Numbered from the stretch's first letter, positions 1 through 8,392 are shown. The stretch: 19,603 nucleotides of DNA from an uncultured Collinsella sp. (GCA_902489945.1 CABUBZ010000039.1:1-19603), one strand, 5' to 3'. Notes: generated by a model from the letters alone, not told the origin. Numbers and translations: made by a program.

Positions 1-83
1 GGACTTGCAGCGACGGACCTCAGGACACTCTTACACCATGTCTGCGCGCGCGACCGATGCATTTTCCCAATGAGAGCAAAACC

Positions 84-314
84 GGAAAATGCATCCCACA
101 ATCAGCCCTCAAAGTGGGACGCCGTTTCCCAATGAGGCTCAAGCGGAAAATGCATCCCGGAATTTGCGCTCAAAGTGGGATGCGGTTTCCGGTTGAGGGT
201 CTAAGGGGAAAGTGCGTCCCAGAATCGACGCTTGAAATGGGGTGCAGTTTTCCGATGAGGCACTCGACGGAAAATACATCCCAGAAATGGCCTTTGAGCT
301 GGGATAAGATTTCC
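84..314. repeat. Array of four imperfect hairpin repeats, period 61-62 bp
   Basis: Four units begin at 84, 145, 207 and 269. Each starts with a variant of GGAAAATGCATCCC and ends 45-47 bases later with its approximate reverse complement, such as GGGATGCGGTTTCC, so each unit can fold as a hairpin. A spacer containing TGAGG follows most units. A fifth, partial unit (right arm only) lies at 56-67. Conservation decays across the array; the fourth unit is the most diverged. No convincing coding sequence is seen in 1-437, and nothing recognisable is seen in 1-55. A related array lies at 4614-4755 on the other side of the surface-protein gene. The function is unknown. Confidence 0.8.
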
Positions 315-333
315 GCGGCATCTCGGATTCTCA

Positions 334-406
334 AAAATGAGACACGCCGTTGGCGAAAATGAGACACGTGATATCGGGCATCGGATGTATCATTTGCAAA
401 AATGAG
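334..406. repeat. Direct repeats of AAAATGAG upstream of the surface-protein gene
   Basis: AAAATGAGACACG occurs at 334-346 and again, identically, at 356-368. A shorter copy (AAAAATGAG) lies at 398-406. Spacings are about 22 and 42 bases, close to whole turns of the helix. The first copy sits in a small palindrome, TCTCA-AAAA-TGAGA. The block lies just before the start codon at 438, so an operator role is possible but unproven. It could instead be the eroded end of a mobile element. Confidence 0.5.
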
Positions 407-437
407 TCCACTCCACTCGAATAAAGCGAGGTCCCTC

Positions 438-3400
438 ATGTACGTTCCACACCCCCGTATCCGTAGGCTGTCGAAAATCCCGCTTGTTGGGACGGCGGCG
501 CTTGCTGCGTTGATCGCCACGAGCGTCGCCTGCTTCACGGCCACGCCCCAGGTTGCCCAGGCGGCAGACGCGCCCGCAATCACCGATATGACCGAGCAGG
601 ATTATCAAGCCCTGGGTCTGGGCACGAGCGAGGACATTCCGGCCGATACCATTGGCCCCTATTCCACTGATACCCCCACGACGTTTGCCACGCGCAGCGA
701 GGTCTATATGGCAGCTAACGGTAGCCATGGCAATCGCTACACTCTGCGCGACAAGCTCGAGAACGTCGAGCGCGGTGACATTGGCGGCAGCAGCAAACTC
801 ACCGATGGCTATGGAAGTGTGTGGGGCGCCGCAAAGTTCTGGCAAAACGTCAACAACTTCGATACGAACAGCGATCTCTACAAGCATAGCGACTACGGTG
901 GCGGCACCTGGTCGTACCTAAGCAACAATGAGTCCTCAACAGTACTCGCCAACGACAACAACGGTTTCTCGGGCATTCACGCCACGAGTGTTGAGTTCTG
1001 CAGCGACGCCAGCACGGGCAAAAAGAGCCACGTTGCCGAGCTCCGTGCCTACGGCGACAGTTCCTCCACGACGATTGACGGCAAGTCATACGCCGGAAAG
1101 GTTGAGCTGGTCCTCTACTCGTTTAGCAACGGGCGTACGCGCACTCTCGACACACACCTGCCGGTGACGGTCAACACTAATATGATGTACGAAGGCCGTT
1201 TTAAGTACCTGGATGCCGGTTACCTGCAAGAGCACGACGCCGTCTTTGATGTCGAGGCGGGCGATGTCGATGGCGACGGCGTCGACGAGCTTTTTGTCTA
1301 CGCGGGCTGCTATGTCGACGAGAACGGCGTGCGCAAGGCTGTAGTCGACATGTATGACTTGGAGGGCGGCAACTGGAAGCAAAGCGTCGTCAAGATCGAT
1401 GCCGGTAACGCCGCGGACTACACCACGCACAACAAGGGCGGGAACGACTCCTGGACGCAGCTTCAGTCAGCTCCTGTCGTTTCGCTAGCGGCCGGCGACC
1501 TCGATCGCGATTTTTGCGATGACCTCGCCATCGTGGTCTCGGCACCCTACGGCAAGAAGAATATTGATAAGTCGACGCATTGCGAGCTGTTTTCGTGGGA
1601 TGCATCCAAGGGTGCGCTCGTCCATGTCGATGCTCTGGGCGACGCGGGCGCAATCTCCCTCTCCGCGAACGGCAAGACCATGGTCGCTGCGAATGCGACG
1701 TTCGGCACGTTTGCCGCCTACGATGAAGAAGGAAAGAAGACGGGTGAAACCGTCACGGGCCTTATTCTTGCGGGCTATGACTGGCAACGCAGCGCTTTTG
1801 ATTACGGCGCTTCTGACGGCAGCAAGGGGCTGTACGGCGCGCTGTACCGCTACGCGTATTTTGACTCGGAGTCTGGCGAGTTCAAGATTTCCGATTGCAA
1901 GGAATACAGAGACGGGCTCCTCGCCTCCTATGGGCTGATGCATGTGCCCAACAGCGCATGGAAGGATAGCGCTCAGGATAAGCGCTATCCGTGCACCTTG
2001 GCGCCTATTGCCCTTGCCACTGCCAACCTTGACGGCCTGTCCGAGCAGCTGGCGGTCGACGAGGTGCTCGTGGGCGGCGATGTGTTCCGCGACTTTGCCT
2101 GCAACACGGCACAGAGCGGGGCTCAGGGCTTGGGATCCATGGTCGGAACCATGAGCATGAGCGGTCAGCAATACAACAGCAGCAACAAGCATGACCACAA
2201 GGGTATAGAGCAGGTGTGGATCAGCGACGTCAAGGCGGGCAGCGTCTCGGGTTCGGACCGCTATAACGAGAGCTTTATCGCCGTGGTGGGCAAGCACCGC
2301 GACGAGGACCTGCGCAAGAACGATGACTACTATTGGATGACCGCCTCGCATTTTTCGCTCGACGAGAACGGAAAGGTGCGCCGCGGCGAGGAGCAGGTGA
2401 TTAGCGAGAGCAACCGTCGCGGCACTACCTACGGCACATTTATCTCGCTCGCGCTGCCCGATGTCGACAACGACAGCGTCAAGATCACGTACAAGGACCG
2501 CTACAAGGTCTATACCAACCCGCGCGTGCTTGCCGTGCTGCAGGATGCGCCCTATGTTGAGGATCTGGAGCAGGCATACGGCTATCTGGTGTTGGGCGGC
2601 ACGTCATACGGAGAGGAAAAGGGCACGGGGACATCCCAGGGCTATACCATTGGCGCCGAGTTGGGCGTTGCCGTCGAGGTGCAGACCGGTCCGCCCCTGG
2701 TCGCGATGAATGCTTCAGTCGATTTTGCCGCCGAGGGATGCTATGACTACCGGAGCGAGCGCACGGTCAGCGCAAGCGTAAGCTATGAGTCGCATGCCGG
2801 CGAGGGTGACAAGGCCGTGCTCTACACGATTCCGATGGTCTATTACGAGTATGAGATCGAAAATGAGGAAACTGGTGGCAAGGGCGTGATGGCGGCGCCC
2901 GTGTCGCTCGGCGCGCAGACCTCGGTCGTTAATGTCGAGGCCTATGACCGCATTGCCAAACAGCACAATATGACGCCGCTCAGCTACTTTTTGACCAACC
3001 GGTCGGGAGAACCCGGAACCTATCAAACGACGCTCAACGGCGAGACTCCCGTTGGGGATTCCTTTGGCCTGGGCAAGCCTGGCGTAACGCGCGCCTACAC
3101 GCACGATGGGTTTAACGGCGCCGCCGCGCAGTCGGGGGCGAGCATTGAGCAGACCATCGAAGTCGAAGAGGGCAAGGAGCAGGAGCTCGAGCTCGGCTTG
3201 ACGCTGAACGGCAGCGTTGTCATGGGCGCGAAGCTCGCAAAGCACGAGTTGTTTGGCGGCCTGTGCTTTGGTGCCAACGCCGGCTTTACTACGGGTAACT
3301 CCTCGAGTGAATCGACCGAATACGGCGGCACCGTCGACAACCTGCCCGAGGCCGCGCAGGGCAAGTACGGTTTTGTGTGGCGTCTGGGCGTCAACGCGGT

Positions 3401-4526
3401 GGATGTCGACAAGTTCGAGGCAGACTCGGGCGACAAGCTCGGCACCAAGGACACCGACCAGTTCTGGATCGTGGGCTATGACGTTAAGGACGTCGAGATG
3501 CCCGACGCGCCGGCCGTGACGGGCTTTACGGCAAACGCTGTTGATTCGACAAGCATTACCTTTAGCTGGGACGATGTGCTCTCAAAGAAGGACGGCTTTA
3601 GCTACGGCGTGGGCATGCTGCAGAGCAATGCGGCGGATGCGGTCGTCAATAGCTGGAAGATTGCCGACAACACGCAGACCTCGCTCAAGTGGGATGGGCT
3701 GCAGCCCAATACGGAGTATCGATTCGCCATCGCCGCCGTTAAGAATGGATCCACGACCGAAACAGGTATTCGCTCGGCAATCATCACGGTCAAGACCATG
3801 CCCGATGGCATGACGATGACCGTGAGCGGACCTGCGGCGGATGCTGCGGAGGGGTTGGATCTTGGATACGACTCTTCGGTTGAGCGCACGGCGGGAAGCC
3901 ACCTGACGCTCTCGGCGATTGGCTATGTGAAGCAACTCGGTGCCGACGATAGCGAAACAGGGCTGGCACCGACCTATATGTGGTACCGCAAGGGCCGCGG
4001 CGAGACGGAGTTTAAGCTCGTGGGTGCCGATGGCAACCTCGCGGCTGGAACGGCCTCAAAGCTCGAGATTGACCTGACCGCAGACGATGACGGTGCGCAG
4101 TATTACTGCCACGTGGGATACAACGACGTGGGCCTCGACACCGGCACGACGCTCGTGAATATCGAGGCCGAGGAGACGGCACCCACAACGGTGAACGCCA
4201 CCCCGATCCGCACGCGCCGCCTGTTCTCACAGGCAAGTGCGGGCGCCAAGAAGTTCCTGGACCATACGCTGGTAAACACCGCCGGCCCAACCGATTCCGA
4301 AGGCTCAAAGGACCCCGAGACTCCTGAGACCCCGACGAACCCGGACAAGCCCAAGTCCGACAACGGAGCTAAGACCGACACCAAGGTCAAGACTACGACC
4401 ACAGCGAAGAACCTCGCAAACACCGGCGACCAAACATTCGCCCTAGTCGCCACCGCAGCAGCAGCGGGAGCAACGCTCGTAGTGATAGCCCTCATCATGC
4501 TGATCAAGCGCCGCAAGACCCACTAG
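438..4526 (+). CDS. Large LPXTG-type cell-wall-anchored surface protein with FG-GAP-like, FN3 and Ig-like domains
   Basis: This is a secreted protein of 1362 residues. The ATG at 438 is preferred over the in-frame ATG at 402 because it puts a classic signal peptide at the N-terminus: a basic stretch (RIRRLSK), a hydrophobic core, and cleavage after VAQA at about residue 42. Calcium-loop-like FG-GAP/VCBS motifs occur near residues 271-290 (GDVDGDGVDELFV), 352-366 (GDLDRDFCDDLAIV) and 520-545, suggesting a beta-propeller-like N-terminal half. Residues about 735-1020 are beta-rich with alternating polar and hydrophobic strands. A fibronectin type III domain (about 1021-1120) and an Ig-like domain ending in a YYC strand (about 1123-1243) follow. 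A Pro/Thr/Lys spacer (about 1290-1320) leads to a sortase signal: LANTG at 1326-1330, a hydrophobic span and the tail KRRKTH. The gene stands alone between hairpin arrays and ends at a strong terminator. The ligand or role is unknown; adhesion is inferred from the domains. Confidence 0.85.
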   Translation: MYVPHPRIRRLSKIPLVGTAALAALIATSVACFTATPQVAQAADAPAITDMTEQDYQALGLGTSEDIPADTIGPYSTDTPTTFATRSEVYMAANGSHGNRYTLRDKLENVERGDIGGSSKLTDGYGSVWGAAKFWQNVNNFDTNSDLYKHSDYGGGTWSYLSNNESSTVLANDNNGFSGIHATSVEFCSDASTGKKSHVAELRAYGDSSSTTIDGKSYAGKVELVLYSFSNGRTRTLDTHLPVTVNTNMMYEGRFKYLDAGYLQEHDAVFDVEAGDVDGDGVDELFVYAGCYVDENGVRKAVVDMYDLEGGNWKQSVVKIDAGNAADYTTHNKGGNDSWTQLQSAPVVSLAAGDLDRDFCDDLAIVVSAPYGKKNIDKSTHCELFSWDASKGALVHVDALGDAGAISLSANGKTMVAANATFGTFAAYDEEGKKTGETVTGLILAGYDWQRSAFDYGASDGSKGLYGALYRYAYFDSESGEFKISDCKEYRDGLLASYGLMHVPNSAWKDSAQDKRYPCTLAPIALATANLDGLSEQLAVDEVLVGGDVFRDFACNTAQSGAQGLGSMVGTMSMSGQQYNSSNKHDHKGIEQVWISDVKAGSVSGSDRYNESFIAVVGKHRDEDLRKNDDYYWMTASHFSLDENGKVRRGEEQVISESNRRGTTYGTFISLALPDVDNDSVKITYKDRYKVYTNPRVLAVLQDAPYVEDLEQAYGYLVLGGTSYGEEKGTGTSQGYTIGAELGVAVEVQTGPPLVAMNASVDFAAEGCYDYRSERTVSASVSYESHAGEGDKAVLYTIPMVYYEYEIENEETGGKGVMAAPVSLGAQTSVVNVEAYDRIAKQHNMTPLSYFLTNRSGEPGTYQTTLNGETPVGDSFGLGKPGVTRAYTHDGFNGAAAQSGASIEQTIEVEEGKEQELELGLTLNGSVVMGAKLAKHELFGGLCFGANAGFTTGNSSSESTEYGGTVDNLPEAAQGKYGFVWRLGVNAVDVDKFEADSGDKLGTKDTDQFWIVGYDVKDVEMPDAPAVTGFTANAVDSTSITFSWDDVLSKKDGFSYGVGMLQSNAADAVVNSWKIADNTQTSLKWDGLQPNTEYRFAIAAVKNGSTTETGIRSAIITVKTMPDGMTMTVSGPAADAAEGLDLGYDSSVERTAGSHLTLSAIGYVKQLGADDSETGLAPTYMWYRKGRGETEFKLVGADGNLAAGTASKLEIDLTADDDGAQYYCHVGYNDVGLDTGTTLVNIEAEETAPTTVNATPIRTRRLFSQASAGAKKFLDHTLVNTAGPTDSEGSKDPETPETPTNPDKPKSDNGAKTDTKVKTTTTAKNLANTGDQTFALVATAAAAGATLVVIALIMLIKRRKTH

Positions 4527-4552
4527 TAGCCAGTCGAACATATCGACAACCC

Positions 4553-4596
4553 AAAAACCCGGGTAGCCAAAAAACAGGCCACCCGGGTTTTCTGTT
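4553..4596 (+). terminator. Rho-independent terminator of the surface-protein gene
   Basis: Arms AAAACCCGGGTAGCC and GGCCACCCGGGTTTT pair over about 15 bp with one mismatch around an A-rich loop. The right arm runs into a T-rich tail. It begins 26 bases after the stop codon of the gene ending at 4526. Confidence 0.85.
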
Positions 4597-4613
4597 GAGT
4601 GGAGACTCCGCAA

Positions 4614-4755
4614 GCGGAAACTGCATCCCACAATTAGCGCCCGGAACGGAATACATCCCGGAATCCAGCTGAATAGTGGGACACACTTTCCCAATCGGGT
4701 CCCAAGCGGAAACTGCATCCCATTCCAGACAAGAATTCCGGGACACACTTTCCGC
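4614..4755. repeat. Second array of the same hairpin-repeat family
   Basis: Two units start with the identical 16-mer GCGGAAACTGCATCCC at 4614 and 4706. They end with GGGACACACTTTCC-type arms at about 4678-4691 and 4740-4753. The first unit carries an extra internal half-repeat (GGAATACATCCCGGAAT, about 4647-4663). The sequence family is the same as in the array at 84-314, so both flanks of the surface-protein gene carry it. Nothing here appears coding. Confidence 0.75.
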
Positions 4756-4762
4756 AAACAAA

Positions 4763-4785
4763 GAAGGCCACATAACGTGGCCTTC
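4763..4785. terminator. Hairpin with perfect 9-bp stem, probable bidirectional terminator
   Basis: GAAGGCCAC (4763-4771) and GTGGCCTTC (4777-4785) form a perfect stem with loop ATAAC. The flanks are A-rich on the left and T/A-rich on the right. The neighbouring genes converge here, so a bidirectional terminator is plausible. It resembles the hairpin at 4891-4913. Confidence 0.5.
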
Positions 4786-4839
4786 AACTTATATATGTTC
4801 GGCGATACACCCAAGACAAGCCACGCCCCAACATCAGGG

Positions 4840-4969
4840 CGTCTGTCCAGGCGGAGGCATATAAGGTTCATCGCGAGTTCCGCACGCAAAGGAGGCCACT
4901 TAATGTGGCCTCCGTCTTGCGCAGGACTGTCCGAGCAGGGAACCTTATATGCCTCCGCCCGGACAGACG
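4840..4969. repeat. 130-bp element with 30-bp terminal inverted repeats
   Basis: The left arm at 4840-4869 (begins CGTCTGTCC, ends ATATAAGGTTC) is the reverse complement of the right arm at 4940-4969 with one mismatch over 30 positions. The 70-bp interior carries its own hairpin (4891-4913). No clear target-site duplication flanks the element and there is no internal reading frame of note. The right end lies 27 bases from the stop codon of the convergent gene at 4997. The structure fits a miniature inverted-repeat element or an elaborate terminator. Confidence 0.7.
4891..4913. terminator. Hairpin inside the inverted-repeat element, likely terminator for the minus-strand gene
   Basis: GGAGGCCAC (4891-4899) and GTGGCCTCC (4905-4913) pair perfectly around TTAAT. 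Read on the minus strand the stem is followed by TTTGCG, so it could end transcription of the gene at 4997-7297. The same core (GGCCAC, TAA, GTGGCC) occurs at 4763-4785. Confidence 0.5.
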
Positions 4970-4996
4970 TTTCAGTTATGAACTCGCAGCTAGTCG

Positions 4997-7297
4997 CTAT
5001 TTGATCTTGGTCGTACCCGGTGCCAAGTTGGGGTCGGTCTCGTTGGCCTCGGTCTGGAAGTGCTCCGTATAGACGTTCTTGCCGTCGCGGAACATCTCGT
5101 AGTATTGCATCTTGGCGTAATCCTCGCGCGCCTTGGTGGCGGCTGCTGCGGCGGCGTCGTCGCCGGTGACGTTGGAGGAGAGTGCCCAGCGCAGGCTGGC
5201 GTCCTCGTAGCCCACCGAGTTGATGGCGGGCAGCGACTCGCGCAGCGTCATGTGCGCCTTCTGGTAGTCGGTCAGCGGGGCACCGATCAGCTGCATGAGT
5301 TGCGTGGACAGGTAGTTGGTGGACAGGTCGTCGACCTCACTCGTCTGGTCGCAGCCGGCAACGTCGTAGTTGGCCCAGATGATGTAATCGGTCTGCCACA
5401 GGCGCTCTTGATGCGTGGCGTCGTCCTCGCCGGTAAACCACTTGTCGTTGAACTTGGACGGGAAGAACGGCTGGTGATCGCCCCAGAACACCACGACCAC
5501 CTTGCGGTCGAGTTTGCTCAAGGCGTTGAGGAAGTAGCGAAGCGCCTGGTCGGACTGCTCGATGCACGAGACATACTCGTCGACATCGGAGAGCGTGCCG
5601 TCCTCGACGGTCTTGGTGTCCAGGTCGGTCGTGTCGATGTTCAGGTGCATCTGCTTGTCGACCGGCAGCAGGCCCGTGTCGTAGCCCGAGTGGTTCTGCA
5701 TGGTCACGTCGAAGATAAACTGCGGATCGGCGTTCTGGTCGAGCAGCTCAAGAATCTTGTCGTAGGTAGCCTGGTCGGTCACCATGCCGCGTAGGGTGTC
5801 GGCTCCCTGGAAGTCGTTGATGGACAGGAACCGGTCAAAGCCAAAGTCCTTGTACACGTTCTCGCGGTTCCAGTTGGTTGCGTGGTTGGGGTGCATGGCC
5901 GTGGTGGAATATCCGAGCGACTTGAACTGCTCTGCCAGGTTCCCGGTCGTTTCCATGTTGTAGATGGTGTAGGGGTACACGCCCGAGCCCAGGTTGGCCA
6001 TGGAGTTGCCGGTCATAAACTCAAACTCGGTATTGGCGGTGCCGCCGCCGTAGGCGCTCACGTAGAGCTTACCGCGGCTGAGGCAGTTGGACAGGTTCTT
6101 AAAGTACTGCGGGCCCTCGTAGCCGGCGCGCATGTTCTGGTAGATCGAAAGATCCGAGAAGGTCTCGTTCATGATGGCGATGACCGTGGGCTTCTCGCTA
6201 TCGAACTGCTCCTTTGCGGCGGCGCGCTCGTCGCTCTTGGCTGCGTCGGACTTGTCGTAGGCCTTGGCGTACTTTTTGAGCGTGGCCTTGGCATCGTCGA
6301 CGGAGTAGTCGGCGGGTTTGGGCGGCTTGATGGACTGCGCTGCGCTAATGAAAGCGGGCAGGTAGCCCTCGCGCCAGTAGCTCTCGAGCGGGCGCCAGGT
6401 GTAGACGGTGATGCCGAGGGTGTTGTAGTAGTCGATGAGCGTGACATGCGCGGTCACGCCGCCCAGGCACAGCACCGCCACGAGCAGGTTGGTGAGCAGC
6501 ATGCGCTTGGCGTTGGCGGCGCCCTTCTGACGGTGCGGTGCCACCAGGCCGGCGTACTCGCACAGCAGCATGGCGATGGCGGTAAAGCCCATGGACAGCA
6601 CGCAGAACAGTGAGATCGAGAAGGTGTAGCCGGTGCCGGCGACCGCGGCGGCGGTGGAGATGGCCGAAAGGTCGCCCGGCTGGATGGGCATGGATTTAAA
6701 CGTGATGACGAAGAACTCGGCAATGCCCAGGATAAAGAGGGCGAAGGCCAGGACGGCCGGAGCTGCGCCGTGGCGCTGGAACAGGAAGAACAAGCCGGTC
6801 ATGAGCACGGTGATGATGGCCCACTCGAGCAGGATGCACAGGGGGTAGACCCAGGTAAAGTCGTGGTTGGACGAAACCTCCATGCCCAGCAGCGCAAAAA
6901 CGCCGGCGAGCAGCAGGCACAGGACGGCGGCGACGAGCGGTTTGCCCACAAAGGCGCCGCGCAGGCGGGCGAGCTTGCCGGTGGGGGCGGGGGCGTCGGG
7001 CTTGGCGAACGCAAAGACGCGCGGGGCGATGCGGTCGCGGGCGATGCTGGCCCAAGCGCAGCCGGTGAGGATGGCGTTGGTCAGGATGAGCATCACGAAG
7101 GCGAGCGGCTCGTTCTGCGCGACGAGGCCAATAGCGCCCCAAATGGTCAAAAAGAGCTGGAACAGGCCGAAGGCGACGCTCCACCCAAGAGCGCTTTTGG
7201 CAACGGTGCCCGACTGAGCGCGAATGGCCTTGGCCTCGCGCAAGACAAGGTAGACGGTCGCCGCAAGACCGACGAGCGAGATGGCGGCAGCGAACAT
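4997..7297 (-). CDS. LTA synthase family membrane sulfatase (phosphoglycerol/alkaline-phosphatase-like transferase)
   Basis: The 766-residue protein belongs to the LtaS/OpgB-type sulfatase fold family, whose members transfer glycerol phosphate or related groups onto envelope glycopolymers. About eight hydrophobic segments fill residues 1-290, followed by an extracellular catalytic domain. Family signatures are visible: the metal-ligand segment MNETFSDL near residues 376-383 (E378), the nucleophile loop GGGTANTEFE with Thr near 420, a conserved NRENVYKDFGFD segment, and the metal-binding FWGDHQPF (D607, H608). The start is taken at the ATG at 7297, which has GAGGAG seven bases upstream; a GTG five codons earlier (7312) would overlap that site. 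It is longer than S. aureus LtaS (about 650 residues), mainly in the membrane part. Its acceptor polymer cannot be told from sequence. It converges on the surface-protein gene. Confidence 0.85.
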   Translation of the reverse strand: MFAAAISLVGLAATVYLVLREAKAIRAQSGTVAKSALGWSVAFGLFQLFLTIWGAIGLVAQNEPLAFVMLILTNAILTGCAWASIARDRIAPRVFAFAKPDAPAPTGKLARLRGAFVGKPLVAAVLCLLLAGVFALLGMEVSSNHDFTWVYPLCILLEWAIITVLMTGLFFLFQRHGAAPAVLAFALFILGIAEFFVITFKSMPIQPGDLSAISTAAAVAGTGYTFSISLFCVLSMGFTAIAMLLCEYAGLVAPHRQKGAANAKRMLLTNLLVAVLCLGGVTAHVTLIDYYNTLGITVYTWRPLESYWREGYLPAFISAAQSIKPPKPADYSVDDAKATLKKYAKAYDKSDAAKSDERAAAKEQFDSEKPTVIAIMNETFSDLSIYQNMRAGYEGPQYFKNLSNCLSRGKLYVSAYGGGTANTEFEFMTGNSMANLGSGVYPYTIYNMETTGNLAEQFKSLGYSTTAMHPNHATNWNRENVYKDFGFDRFLSINDFQGADTLRGMVTDQATYDKILELLDQNADPQFIFDVTMQNHSGYDTGLLPVDKQMHLNIDTTDLDTKTVEDGTLSDVDEYVSCIEQSDQALRYFLNALSKLDRKVVVVFWGDHQPFFPSKFNDKWFTGEDDATHQERLWQTDYIIWANYDVAGCDQTSEVDDLSTNYLSTQLMQLIGAPLTDYQKAHMTLRESLPAINSVGYEDASLRWALSSNVTGDDAAAAAATKAREDYAKMQYYEMFRDGKNVYTEHFQTEANETDPNLAPGTTKIK

Positions 7298-7510
7298 GCT
7301 GAGACTCCTCACAAACTAAAACCTACGAAAGCGGGGGTTTATCCGATTGTTACTAAGATATGCGCTGCAATTGGTGGCTGCGCACAACAACCAGCCATAT
7401 TAACGCGCACGTGTGGCGGTGTGGCGCAATGGAGTGGCGACCTGCGCGATAATGGACGGGAATTACACGGAAACGTAAAGGCTTCTTAAAGAATTAGCGA
7501 GGATGAGGCG

Positions 7511-8359
7511 ATGAACGAGCAGGTTTGCACCAAGGCTGTGGATACGTGCGGCTATCCGGTCGAGACGACGGGCAATGCGGTGCTGGACACGTTGGAGCAC
7601 CGTTCCTCCACGCGTGCCTTCGCGCGTGATGACGATGACCGTCCCGTGGCGGTGACCGACGAGCAGCGGGCGGCGATTCTGCATGCGGCGAGTCGTGCGC
7701 CGTCGGCGGGCGCCATGATGATGTATTCCATCGTGAGCATCCGCGAGCAGGCAACGCTCGACCGCCTGGCCGACCTGTGCGACCACCAGCCCATGATCGC
7801 CAAGGCGCCCTGGGCACTAATATTTGTGGTCGATTATGCCAAGTGGATCGATCTGTTTGAGCACGTGGGCTGCTTTGAGCCCGAGTTTGTAGAGCGCACG
7901 GGTAAGGCGCCCCGCCGCGCGCCGGGTTTGGGCGACTTTGCCATCGCGGCCCAGGACGCCGTGATCGCCGCGCAAAACGCCGTGGTTGCCGCCGAGGCTC
8001 TGGGCCTGGGGAGCTGCTATATCGGTGATATCGTCGAGAATGCCGAGGAAGTTGCCGAGCTGCTCGATCTGCCGCCCTATACCATGCCGCTGTCGATGCT
8101 CATCATCGGCACGCCCCGCAAGGAGCGCCCGGCTATTGCGCATCCCGTGGTGAACCTGGTGCACGAGGAGCGCTACTGCCGCGCCGATGCTGCGACCATG
8201 GACGCGCAGGTGGCCGAGATGGACGCGATGTTCCGTCCGCATGCCCGCGAGGTAGGCGAGCGCGTGGTGGATATCTACACCCGCAAGCACACGAGCCCCT
8301 TTATGGCCGAGATGAGCCGTTCCATGGAGTGGTGGTTCAAAAACTGGCTCGGAAAATGA
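7511..8359 (+). CDS. Nitroreductase family protein (FMN-dependent oxidoreductase)
   Basis: The 282-residue protein fits the NfsA/NfrA-like nitroreductase fold, which uses FMN and NAD(P)H to reduce nitro compounds, quinones or flavins in the cytoplasm. Evidence is the FMN-phosphate motif HRSSTRAF (residues 30-37), the flavin-contacting stretch SRAPSAGAMMMYSI (61-74) and GLGSCYIGDI (165-174) before the C-terminal strand IIGTPRKERP. The C-terminal 70 residues extend beyond the core and may complete the dimer. The start ATG at 7511 follows GGATGAGG. It appears monocistronic, with a hairpin right after the stop. The physiological substrate is unknown. Confidence 0.85.
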   Translation: MNEQVCTKAVDTCGYPVETTGNAVLDTLEHRSSTRAFARDDDDRPVAVTDEQRAAILHAASRAPSAGAMMMYSIVSIREQATLDRLADLCDHQPMIAKAPWALIFVVDYAKWIDLFEHVGCFEPEFVERTGKAPRRAPGLGDFAIAAQDAVIAAQNAVVAAEALGLGSCYIGDIVENAEEVAELLDLPPYTMPLSMLIIGTPRKERPAIAHPVVNLVHEERYCRADAATMDAQVAEMDAMFRPHAREVGERVVDIYTRKHTSPFMAEMSRSMEWWFKNWLGK

Positions 8360-8363
8360 CGAA

Positions 8364-8392
8364 TGTGACAAGGGGATAGTCCCTTTGTCACA
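8364..8392. terminator. 13-bp-stem hairpin after the nitroreductase gene
   Basis: TGTGACAAGGGGA (8364-8376) pairs with TCCCTTTGTCACA (8380-8392) with a single G-U pair and a three-base loop. It starts five bases after the stop codon. There is no long T run, so termination is likely but not certain. Its ACAAGGGGA core is shared with the hairpin at 10841-10893. Confidence 0.6.

Noticed and set aside
84..314. CRISPR-like regular spacing of repeats
   Set aside because: The units are degenerate hairpins rather than identical repeats, spacers are not distinct sequences of constant length, and no cas gene is nearby.
57..362. 101-residue reading frame over the left repeat array
   Set aside because: It is made of translated hairpin repeats (recurring CIPQS/CVPES-like segments), lacks a ribosome binding site and codes for nothing recognisable.
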